NCBI GenBank assembly: GCA_900073065.1
Contig: FJOG01000028.1
Coordinates: 246,283 to 310,282 of the forward strand
DNA: 64,000 nt
Direction: 5' to 3'
DNA from: Phialocephala subalpina
Taxonomy: Eukaryota > Ascomycota > Leotiomycetes > Helotiales > Mollisiaceae
Positions 33,616 to 43,411 of this stretch are shown one piece after another. The translations under genes and the position numbers were made by a program. Below the pieces are notes generated by a model. The model searched no databases and had not been told where the DNA came from. It worked only from the letters and a program-made list of their open reading frames with translations. The first letter of the stretch is position 1; each line of letters opens with the position of its first letter.

Positions 33616-36255
33616 TCAGAAGAGGATCTTTTTTCCAAGCCTCCTCACTAGCCTTCTAAGAATCCCGGAGTGCGTCAAAGTAGCCGCAACAACAGCTCCC
33701 CAAGACCCCGGATTATTATTCTGTGTCTCCAGTACCGCCCCATCATCAACCAAAAGATTCAAACACCCTCTCGTATTCAAGTTCCACCAATACGTCTCCG
33801 TCGGACTCCCAACAATCTCACAAGCATTATTCTGACACGTCCCATTCACACCCATACAATCACCATTATCATTAAAGAACGTCCAAAACCCCGACCCATA
33901 GATATTCAGATTTGCACCTCCGACGATCCGTTGATACCACGCCATCCGACAATTTGGGTCATCAACCCCGCAGTTCGAGAACGTTGGGTCGAAAAACCCT
34001 GCATTCGGAGTCCAAGGAGCGGGTGCTTGAGCAGGTCCGCCAGTGCCTTGCCAGTAAGGAGTCTCGGATTGTTGCATACCGATGAAGATGTTCTCTGCTG
34101 AGACGAGGTTGTATTGGTAGAGCGTGTTATGCTCGAATGCCGTTCCGACAAGCCAGGTTCCGCGAGTGGATTCGATGAGTGCGCCTCGACCGGTGGAGAT
34201 AATCTGGTCATAGTCACCATCGAGATCGTGGTCTGCTGTCCAGCCCCACATGTCTTCGATATATGCGGAGGACGTCGGAGTCAGGTGTAAGAGGAGGAAG
34301 GCGGCTTTACATGGAACGCCACCTTGACATTTCGTCTCTACTCCAGAGCCGGCAGCTCCTCCGACGCGGAAGTGACTATTCCAGAACCCGACGTCGCCTT
34401 GGGAGAAGCCTGCAATGTTCACTTGCAAGAGAATGCACCCTGGCAGGACATCTGCGACGGTGAATAGCATATCTGAGATCTGAGCAACACCGACTTGGCC
34501 TGGGAGGCCGACTTGAACCATTACCTGTGGCGCATCGGCGTTGGCGAATTTGGAACCCACGGCACTGATGGCTGAGAGAGTTTCTCCTACGATTCGAGTT
34601 CCGGGAGGGATGCGTACGGTGTCTGAGACAAGATATGTGCCTGCTGGGAAGAATGTGATAGCACATCCTGCGTTGCGAGCTAGGATAGCGTTGATGTTGT
34701 GTGTGTCGTCCTGAGTATCTCGTTAATTGCCGGAAAATTTCTCGGATGTCAGCACTTACTGTCTGTCCATCACCAAATACCGGAAATCCCTTGACGCTTT
34801 TGATGTTTACGACCTGATCAACAGTATATTCCTGATACGTCGGAGGTGTCATAGTGAAGTAATTGCCGCCATCATCTAGTAAGAGCGGAGATCTGAACGT
34901 CTGATATGTAACTCCAGCATCATGGGCTCCAGTCACAGGACCTCCCTTCAGATACGCATTTCCATAAACCCACGTCCCTGTCACATCACCCTTCAAAATA
35001 GTCTTCCCACCCGCCACAACAGTACTCCCAACTCCGTTCGTCTGCAAATTATCAATGACGATCGAATCATCTCCCGTCGTTGAATTCGCAGTCACCTGAC
35101 TCTTGGTCAAGACCACAGTCTGAACATTCTGAGCAACGGAATCAATCAAGGCTACACTGCCAATATTTCCGACTCCACCAGTAGTGGCATCGACTCCAAT
35201 CTCAACATTCAGGAACCTCATGCCTTGAATGACCATATCAAATACATGACTTATGAGAATCCCAGTTTGCATGTTGGTGAAAGAACAGTCTTTGATGCTG
35301 TATTGTTGGTTGTTCATGTTGATGCCAATCAACCCGCCCTCAAAATCGAGATTCCCCATGTAGGTTCCTGATCCACCTTCAGGTGTAGAGAGGCCTGTGT
35401 GTTGGGACGAAACTGGCATTTTGAACAAGACGTTAGTCAGTTGGGTGGCTTGTGATACGGACCCTGTGTGTCGTCAATCGTCAGTTTCTGATTTCTCAAA
35501 GCTTGAGATGAATGCTCACAATCCATCAGGGTAAATGACGTATTAGCTGAATAATCCGTCGAGTCCAACACCAGATTTTTCACCCCGATATAAAAGTTTA
35601 TTGTCGCTCCCAGTGTCGGATCCTTCATGTACAACAGTGTCGAGTGCGCAAAATCCGACGAAACCTTCAATGTCGGTCTGTTAATCGGATTCCCAATGAA
35701 GAACGTATCGACGTAAGACTGGACACTGCGGCTCATCAAATATGTTCCTTCAGGGAAGTAGATGATTGCTGGCGCTCCGGTCGTGCCAAGTCCGTTTCCA
35801 TCCGGCCCTCGACCTCCTTCATCAATAGCTGCTTGGATGGCTGCTGCATCGTCCGTCTTGCCGTTCCCGGTGGCGCCGTAATCTTTCACGTTCCGGTAGA
35901 CTTTCCAAGATGAGCCGTTTGTGATAAATGGCGAGATTCCGTTGTGTTCGATTTCTTCGTACCAGTATGTGGAGGGTTTCGGAGGTGGGCCGAAGGGCGA
36001 CAGACTCGCAAGTGGGAAGGCGGGAATGTTCATGGGCCGAGGTGACAGTGGATCGATTGTGGCATTTGGTTGAACGATGGGGAGGCCGTGAGGATGTGGC
36101 TTCCAGTCTGCATCGATTGAGGGGATGTATGTGTATGCAGGGTAGAGGGCTGTGCTTTGTCCGGCTGGGACGGATACCGCGGAGTCCTGAGACAGTACAG
36201 AAGAGAGGGAGGCAAGGAACCTAATTGACAGAATGAACGAAACCTGGCAACGCAT
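33616..36255 (-). CDS. Secreted GH55 exo-beta-1,3-glucanase
   Basis: Three exons on the minus strand, 36255-35520, 35463-34760 and 34710-33616; 2535 nt, 844 residues. It has a signal peptide (MRCQVSFILSIRFLASLSSV, cut near 22). GH55 enzymes release glucose from laminarin-type beta-1,3-glucan outside the cell. Two pectate-lyase-like right-handed beta-helix halves are visible: the first opens with VKDYGATGNGKTDDAAAIQA and IYFPEGTYLMS, the second with GFPVFGDGQT across the exon 2/3 join, DDTHNIN and ITFFPAGTYLVSDTV. The linker PEGGSGTYMGNLDFEGG and the C-terminal WGWTADHDLDG and CMGVNGTCQNN segments match the family, and the length is typical. The exon 1/2 join restores DWSVSQATQLTNV, which fits related enzymes. 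It probably functions in wall remodelling or plant/fungal glucan degradation. Confidence 0.93.
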
Positions 36256-36327
36256 CTTGAGAGGCTGTTCTCTCGAAGTAAGAGTTCAACGAGGAAAGAT
36301 TGCATGACAACGGACTGCTCGGACGAG

Positions 36328-36336
36328 ATATATATA
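36328..36336 (-). promoter_or_regulatory. Probable TATA box of the GH55 gene
   Basis: ATATATATA on either strand, 73-81 bp upstream of the GH55 ATG, a usual distance for fungal TATA elements. Confidence 0.45.
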
Positions 36337-37353
36337 CAGAGACACGGGAAGAAAATTTCGTCTTTATTGTTACATTATAGTGTGAAAATTATGGTTACAT
36401 GCTTACCACATTAGCAGCGGCCACCATGAGCACAGTGCGCGAAGAATGTAATGTCAAGAAAGTAAAATAAGATGGAAGTTGCGATCTTCAGGGGCAAAAG
36501 GGGCGTCCCGTGGCTTGGTAAACAAATATGGCCAATGAGAGCTTACAGCGGTGCAATTAACTAGTGCGAAACTCGGATTTTTGACGAGAGTTAAAAAAGA
36601 GTAAAAAGTTAAAACCACAGAATCTAAAAATCTAAACGCACTATAAACAAAACCTAATCAAGGCAAGTTATATATCTTTACTCGAATAGTATATACGTCT
36701 AAAAATTTTCCCTTTTAAATAACTGTAATTAAACTTTTATTTAATAATTTTAAATTTATCAAAATACGGCGCTGAATTCTACCTCGCTATCGCGATTTTG
36801 GGCACCTCTTTTTGCTTCACGAGTACTGCTGTACAAACTTATTTACCTTAGCAAATGAATAATTTACAAGTGATATTTAATTGCATCTACAACTTAAAGG
36901 TTTAAGCTCCGTGGTTATCAAATGATTCGCGGGGGCGTTTCTTAGCTTTTGGTGTTCGACCCTTTTTGAACCCTCGCCAAAAATCCGAGTTTCGCACTCC
37001 GTACTTAGGTTAATTGCACCGCTGTAGGAAACTTTTACCCCGCACGTCGTCTCTGGAGTGGGAGATTGAGAAGGGACTCAGAACTCAAATAATTTTTGAG
37101 AGTAGAAACTAGAGAGCCTTATTATACTCATGATTGAAATGCTTTTTACAACCACGATGGACTTTCTCTCTTCTCTTTCTGATGAGGATGTACCTTGTGC
37201 AAGTCGCAGTAAGAGCGGGGTAAGCGAGACCCTGCATGGACAACTCACTTCGACAGGTCCATCATGAAACTTTTCTTTATGGTAGTCCCCCATTCGAGTG
37301 TTAGAATTGGTCCTTCGCTATTTTTTCTAGTCAGTCTTCTCGAGTAGTCCGAG
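36337..37353. other. Divergent intergenic region with a MITE
   Basis: Separates the GH55 gene (minus) from the HET gene (plus). Nearly half is occupied by the element at 36546-37024, whose interior is very AT-rich. No gene is seen. Confidence 0.5.
36546..37024. mobile_element. TA-flanked MITE with ~45-bp terminal inverted repeats
   Basis: A 479-bp non-coding element. Its ends are inverted copies: CAGCGGTGCAATTAAC at the left matches the right end exactly over 16 bp, and after a 9-bp length difference GTGCGAAACTCGGATTTTTG matches exactly over 20 bp. TA dinucleotides flank both ends (36544-36545 and 37025-37026). A TA target site and a CAG-type end are typical of Tc1/mariner-Fot1 elements. The interior is AT-rich with no open frame, so it is a non-autonomous derivative. 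Confidence 0.85.
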
Positions 37354-39377
37354 ATGCCTAGTGATGCGAATTTCTGCAAACAATGTCTCAATATCTTCTC
37401 GCAGCCCGGTCTTCGCGACAAGATAGGCGCTACTCACGAGCTGCATACACAGCCGATACACCATACAAAGCAGGCATTCGAACTTGCAGCTTCTGAAGGA
37501 TGTCCCTTATGCTCTATGTTTCTCGAAAAGGCAAAGGAGAAGTCTGACTCGAGTTGGTCAAAGATCGATCCCGACGAGCCGCTGGGAATCCATGCGGATG
37601 CGGAGAGCCTCGTTCCTTATGCTGGATCGCCAAGAGAAGCTGGTTTGCCGGCGCAGATGGCCGATGCAAGAGAGAAGAATTTGCAAGGCAAGATCAACCA
37701 GCTGCATATCTTTGGTCCTTATCCTGAAGATATTGTCACATTATTGGTGGTTGCAGAGCCTGGTTATAACCCCGATCCAATCTTCTCGGTCTCGAAACTG
37801 ACTCATTTTCAGACAATCCAGCTGCTCTATATGTGGATCGAAGACTCAATACTGAGGACTGGAGATCCGATTAAGTGTATGAGAATGCATGAGCCCTTCT
37901 CAGTGACTGCCAACACCACCATGGCGTTTGTGGAATACGGACAATACCTGTCCTTCCTACTCGAGTTCTTGACTTGAATCCTGAGTCTGGAGTCGAGGTA
38001 CAGCTCTATGAGCCTGGACAGCATGAAGTGGGAGAATACATTGCCTTAAGCTACTGCTGGGGAGAAGCGCAACCACAACAGACCACCAGACAAACTCTCA
38101 GTAGCAAGCTCAAAGAAATTGACAAGACCATTTTACCACAATCAATCCAGGACGCCATCTTCGTTACCAAAAAGCTTGGATATCGATACCTTTGGATTGA
38201 CTCCCTATGCATCATCCAAGACAGCGACGATGACAAAATCTCAGAGATTGCCGGTATGACCGACATTTACATCAAAGCCAGTCTCACCATCGTAGCTTCC
38301 ATAGCCACAAAAGCATCATCAGGCTTTCTTAGCCCTCGATCGACACCCTCGGAACGTCTCAAGCTCCCATTTCCTTGCCCAAAAGACTCACTTGGCGAAG
38401 TCGAGGTACTTCCTACCCAATCACGCTACGATGATGCATTTGAGCCTTTGAACTTGCGAGGCTGGACACTTCAAGAACGTATGCTGTCTCGACGTCTTCT
38501 CATCTTTGGAGAATTCGAAATGACATGGCAATGCCAATCAACTCAAGGTCCTGTCCCGATCACCAAGACTCTTTGGTCATACCACGGTGATCCACCTCGT
38601 CTTCCTCTTGAACTCTACCAAATCGATCTTCCTCCTCATCTGAGAGCTCCTCCTCCTCCAAACTCGGCTATGAGTCAAGGTGTACTGTGGAGGAGGATCG
38701 CAGAGGAGTACAGTCGGCGCCAACTCTCTTTCATATCGGACAGATTCAACGCCATAGGCGGCATTGTGAGTCTACTCCAAGAAGTCTGGAAAGGCGAATA
38801 TCTGGCGGGGCTGTGGAAGAGCACCATACTTTTCACATCGCTTTGGTGTCGAGTTGGCGATGCAGATATATCAAACGAGGTGGATGCAGAGTATCTGGCA
38901 CCTAGCTGGTCCTGGCTCTCTATCGACTCGACAGTCGAATTTTGGATTCTGGAATCTGTCGATGCTGATTTTGTATCCTGCGATGTCGAGCTTGAGAATC
39001 CAGATCTGCCATTTGGACGAGTGACGTCAGGAGAACTGACGATTTGCGGAGGCATGTCCCCAGCGATCGAGGCGCTGAAGTTCCAAGCATTTCCTTGGAA
39101 ACTCTATCTGGATGATGGTTCTTTTGAATTAACCGAGGAGCAGCAGAACAAATCTTTGTTTCTGTTAATAGGAGTGGTAAAAAGCAGTCCGGCGGGGTTA
39201 ATATTGATGCCTGTGGATGAAGGGAGGTACACGCGTGTTGGGTGCTTCACGATTCCGCACTGTCCATCGTGGCACAAGAAGAGTCCATTTCGCTATACAG
39301 CAAGCGAGGAGATGACTAGCACTGGGAAGAAGCGATGGATGTGTCAAGTCGGAAGGGACAACGTGGTAATTATTTGA
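37354..39377 (+). CDS. HET-domain protein (heterokaryon incompatibility)
   Basis: Two exons are inferred, 37354-37832 and 37904-39377 (donor GTGGAT, weak; acceptor CTTCTCAG), giving 1953 nt and 650 residues. The intron is required because the second frame carries the canonical approach to the domain, CQHHHGVCGIRTIPVLPTRV. The N-terminus has a Cys-containing segment (FCKQCLNIF, GCPLCSMF) typical of this class. HET-domain blocks are YIALSYCWGE (about 205-213), YLWIDSLCIIQD (about 258-268), EIAGMTDIYIKASLTIVAS and LRGWTLQERMLSRRLLIF. The C-terminal half has APSWSWLSIDS, usual for the family. HET domains trigger regulated cell death when nonself partners meet. This is the only HET locus in the window that looks intact. 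The donor site is the weak point of the model. Confidence 0.85.
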
Positions 39378-39578
39378 GGGGAGGATTGTTTAGTTGTCAG
39401 TACGGACAATAAAGCCTATAATTTAGCGACTACTACCTAAGTTTATAGGGTAGCCGTCGCCAGATTTTAGCGAGCAGCCCCGCGACGCCCACTATCATCC
39501 ACACCTACATATCACAACCACTTACGCCTCTCTCCTCCAACTTTTCCTCCAAAGCCTTCAAATTCCATTTTAAGCAAT

Positions 39579-39992
39579 TCAAGTCTCCAATTTTGCCACA
39601 CCCTGCTCTCCCTTCTGTTCCAACTCTCTTAACCTCTTCTCTACAGCTCTCAAATTATTCTCTGTTATTTTCAGCCGTTTGAGAAGGATTTCTTCTTGTT
39701 TCTCCCGATTCTGCTTCCACTTGAAGTCGTCCTCTTTGTTCTTTGCATCGATGTCAATGTTTTCGTTATATACATCGACCATCGAGTTGTGCTGTTCTTC
39801 GAGTTGTTTCAACCGTTGTTCGTACCCCGAATCCGAAAGACGAGGATAGATGATCGATTTCTTCATGCTTGCCTGTGCAGCGTTCTGGGGGTAGGTAGTG
39901 CTTGCTGCTACCACCACTGCTGAGACGACGACTGAGATCGGTGAATATTTTGCTGCGACGCCAGATAGGCGTGAGAAGAGTTGCGAGGCCAT
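39579..39992 (-). CDS. Small coiled-coil protein, function unknown
   Basis: Intronless. I start at the ATG at 39992 (MASQLFSRLSGVAAKYSPIS), giving 137 residues; an upstream in-frame start would add nine. The first ~40 residues are hydrophobic/Ala-Val-rich with basic residues and no acids (VVVSAVVVAAST), compatible with a mitochondrial presequence or membrane anchor. Residues about 60-130 form a charged coiled coil (YEQRLKQLEEQHNSMVDVY, NLRAVEKRLRELEQKGEQG). No family recognised. A decayed relative lies about 600 bp away at 40586-40811 and shares 3'-flanking sequence, indicating a tandem duplication. Confidence 0.6.
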   Translation of the reverse strand: MASQLFSRLSGVAAKYSPISVVVSAVVVAASTTYPQNAAQASMKKSIIYPRLSDSGYEQRLKQLEEQHNSMVDVYNENIDIDAKNKEDDFKWKQNREKQEEILLKRLKITENNLRAVEKRLRELEQKGEQGVAKLET

Positions 39993-40263
39993 TATTTCGC
40001 GAAGTTGAAGTTCTTTCACTGCTCAAGCGTTGAGTAGCTGGGTATGAATGGCAGGTTGTCCTGACGGAGATGGAAGCAAGTGGCAAGATGAAACAAAGAA
40101 CGTGAAAAGTCGAGTGATATGTATACCCTATCGCACAGTCCGAAAGACAATAAATTTCGGACTTCGTATTTAATACATTTTGGGTATAGTGGAGATCTAA
40201 AAACAGTTTTTCTGGTACGCAACGGCCCGGCTCGTTTCCCACAGTTGAAAAGGGGCTCGGTAA

Positions 40264-40537
40264 CAAGCCTGGGATCAAAAGTCTGTGTTTTATAGGCCTT
40301 CTCGCTAACAAATAAACGCTGAAACCAAATTTCAATTTTTAACCACGAAATTAAAATAGCTCCGATTGGCTTAGCAAACTCACTTTAGCCTCTTATAAGT
40401 ATCGCATTATAAGCTCAAATGATTCCGATTTGTGCGTATTCTATAGTATTTAAGTAAAGTCGTTAACTTTAGTTTTCATCGCTTAAAAAATGCCCTGAAA
40501 AATGCCTGTAAAACACAGACTTTTGATCCCAGGCTTG
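40264..40537. mobile_element. TAA-flanked MITE (PIF/Harbinger-like)
   Basis: A 274-bp non-coding element. The left end CAAGCCTGGGATCAAAAGTC and its continuation match the reverse complement of the right end at 33 of the first 34 bases. TAA triplets flank it on both sides (40261-40263 and 40538-40540). Three-base TWA duplications are typical of PIF/Harbinger elements. The interior is AT-rich. It lies between the coiled-coil gene and its decayed copy. Confidence 0.85.
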
Positions 40538-40585
40538 TAAACTCTTTACAAAGCTCGAGCCCTAAACTTCAGCGACTAGCCACCA

Positions 40586-40811
40586 TCATGACGCCCACAT
40601 CCACCTACCCCATCCGCCTCTCTCCTTCTTCTCAAATCTCTTCTCCACAGCCTCTAATCTCTTTGCAATACCATCAATCTTCTCTACCAAGTCTCTGGTC
40701 TTTTTCGTTCTTCGCTTCAAGTGCCTGAAACCTCGCTTCCATTTCTGCTTTTGCTTCTTCAAGGACGGGAATTCGCATCCACCCGTGTACTATGAGATAA
40801 GGCGTACCCAT
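40586..40811 (-). pseudogene. Decayed tandem copy of the small coiled-coil gene
   Basis: From an ATG at 40811 the frame gives MGTPYLIVHGWM and EEAKAEMEARFQALEAKNEK. The continuation VEKIDGIAKRLEAVEKRFEK is in another frame, ending GGWGRWMWAS before a stop at 40586. The final segment parallels the C-terminal coiled coil of the gene at 39579-39992. The downstream DNA (GACGCCCAC...CATCC and CGCCTCTCTCC words) also matches that following the first gene. A one-base frameshift near 40690 breaks it. Confidence 0.4.
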
Positions 40812-41367
40812 GTTGGTAGTGATAGACTTAGAGGTCGTTGCTGATTTTTTGCGTGAATGGTGGTAGTGTATTTAGATTTTCGGATGAAGGAATAGATTCA
40901 AGTTCTCTGTATGATTTCATGTTTTGTTATCTTTTTATCGAGAAAGGTGTTGGAGTCAAAATAAAAATAAAATCCCTTTATATACTGCACACATGAGGAC
41001 CTACCTGATTTGGAAGAAAGAGAGATTGCTGTACTCGAACCCAGAAAAAGGGAGATTTTGGTAATGGCTATTTGAGTGGTCAGGTGGTAGGTATCTCACG
41101 ACTAGAACGCTACCGGCTCGGCTCGGTTACTGTACCGGAGTGAATAGGGGCGTCGCTTCACAACAATCGTCTTGCAGAATGCCTTTTCATGTCCACTAGT
41201 ATCGCATTTGAGACCTTGATTGAAAGAGCGTGGCGATGGAGGTGATTGATATGACAGATCTACGAACCACCAGCAAAATCTAATCAACGACGAAGCCATC
41301 GTACAAGTGCGTACCGCACTATTCTATCCAACAAACACCCAGCCTCTTCCTCGCCTCCTCTCTCTCC
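40812..41367. other. Intergenic region
   Basis: No gene seen. It holds the 3' flank of the MFS transporter gene (minus). Confidence 0.4.
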
Positions 41368-43411
41368 CTACTTACCCCAATGACACCTCAAACTCTTACT
41401 AGACCTCTCATCCGACACGCTCACCTCCAACTCAACTCTATCCTTCTTTCCATGTTCCTCGTCCCCATTCTCACTCTCCTTCCCCTTCCAGCCCTGCTCC
41501 GTATTTAGTCTTCTCTCCAAACTCAATTCCTTCGTCCCCACCAGAGACACCACCATAGCTAATCCCGCTAGAACACACATCACAATAATCACCATATGCA
41601 ACGCATCACAATACGCTTTCACCAATCCCCTCTTGACTCCTCCGTCGCTAAGGCTCTTGATATAACCAACTAATGCCGACGCATCTCTTGACCATTCATC
41701 CGCTTTGCCTAGGGGCCCAAGGATGGGGTTGGATCGGATTTTCTTGCGTAATGTTTGTTGAAATATGTTGCCAGAGATGGCGACACCAATAGCTTGTCCG
41801 AGGGTGCGGAAGACTAGAAGCAATGAAGTCAGTGATGGTCTTTCGAAGGAAAGTTCAGTCGAATGGCTCGAGAGATATCACCAGGAACTCCCAATGAGAA
41901 GGGTCATACAAGTAAACATCGCAGCCGCGAACGGGATATCGAAATCCGAAGCCGGAGCTTGGACCGCGAACGACATCGCGGGATAGAGGATACCGAAACC
42001 GAGACCACCGAGAAGTTGGATGGCGATTAGGGTTGCGAAGGGGGTTGTGGGAGTGAAGGATAGCATTAGGAGGGTTCCGATGGTTGTGAGGGTCCAGCCT
42101 AGCCACTTTACTTCCTGTCAGTCTGTTTTCGCAATCATTCGATGAAGAATATCGATTAATATAAGGAGGATTGGAAAGGAAAGAGAGGCAGACTTACAAG
42201 ACTCGGTCGATATCTCCCAGTAACAGCAATAGCAATACTAACAACCGTAGAAGCAGGACCCATCATCAACGTAAAAGGAAGTAAAACCACACCACACATA
42301 ATCGGACTCAGGTTCTGCGCTATTGCATAATACAACGGCATGTAGTATAACAGCGACCAGAGAACGATGCCGTGGATACTGGTGCAGATGAAATTTATTG
42401 TTCCGGTGCTGGTTTTGAAGATGCTGCCACGCATCAGAGGATGGCGGGCGTAGATGTAGGAGTATTCGAGGAAGGTGAGGAGGCCCATTATGCCGATCAT
42501 GAAGGGGAGGAGGGTGCGATAGTCAGACCAGGGATACATGACTCCGCCTATAATTTATCAGCATCTGCATATCAAAAGTCCATGTCGAAATGGGAATGAA
42601 GGAAGAGGGAAGAGGAAAGAGGAAAGTACATACCCCAAGACAACGGTATCAAAAGACTCGTCATACTACCAATAAACAAAATCGACCCCACCCAATCAAA
42701 CTCCTTCATCCTTTCCGCCACCTTCCCAGGACGGTGATGAAGTCTCAACACCAACGATATACCAATCAACCCAACGCCACAAAAAGGAAGATTGATGTAA
42801 AAGATCCACCTCCAATTATGTTCCGCGAACGCACCTCCAGCAAGCGGACCGATGGCAGCACCAAGACACCACATCATAGCAATATACCCCCACCATTTTC
42901 CACGATCCTTCAAGCTGACGAGGTCGGAGACGATGACGTTGGTGAGGGCTGTGATACCTCCTCCCCCAATTCCTTGAATCGATCTCCCTATCAAAAGTAC
43001 CGTGAAGTTATTAGCGAGAGAACAGATTATGGAGCCGATGGTGAAGAGGAGGAGGGTGGCGACGAGGATGGATTTTCGGTCTATGAGGTGGGAGAGGGAG
43101 ATGAAGGTGGGGATGAAGATGGTGCTGGTTAGGAGGAATGAGGTGGAGGTCCAGAAGGCTTGGATGGCGGTGCCGTGGAGGAGGGTTGCTATCGTCTGTG
43201 GAGGTATTAGTTAGGTTGGTGTGAGACGGAGATAATGAGTGGGAAGGTTGCTTACTGGAAGGACGACGGCGAGGATCGTTGCGTCGATGGCGCAGACGAG
43301 GTTGATGATGCAGAGGAGTGCGAAGGAGAGGCGAAAACGGGCGTCGATGGGAGATGGCTTGGGAGTAGAGATCTTCAAGGAGTTTGCATCGATATCTTTG
43401 ATTGTGTTCAT
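41368..43411 (-). CDS. MFS drug:H+ antiporter (DHA2-like, 14 TM)
   Basis: Five exons on the minus strand: 43411-43256, 43195-42634, 42547-42198, 42114-41889 and 41813-41368 (about 579 residues). Helix 1 is LSFALLCIINLVCAIDATIL. Helices and loops follow as usual: LIDRKSILVATLLLFTIGS (motif A region), GRSIQGIGGGGITALTNVIV, GAAIGPLAGGAFAEHNWRWI (motif C, then the WRW of the family) and FRTLGQAIGVAISGNIFQQT late in the protein. Fourteen helices and a charged cytoplasmic tail fit the DHA2 group, which exports drugs, toxins or siderophores. The ATG at 43411 (MNTIKDIDAN) is chosen over an upstream TTG. Introns 1-3 have good GT-AG sites. The donor of intron 4 (GTTCCT) is the only phase-compatible choice and is poor; a one-base error there would permit a better join (SFFRTLGQ). 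Confidence 0.88.
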
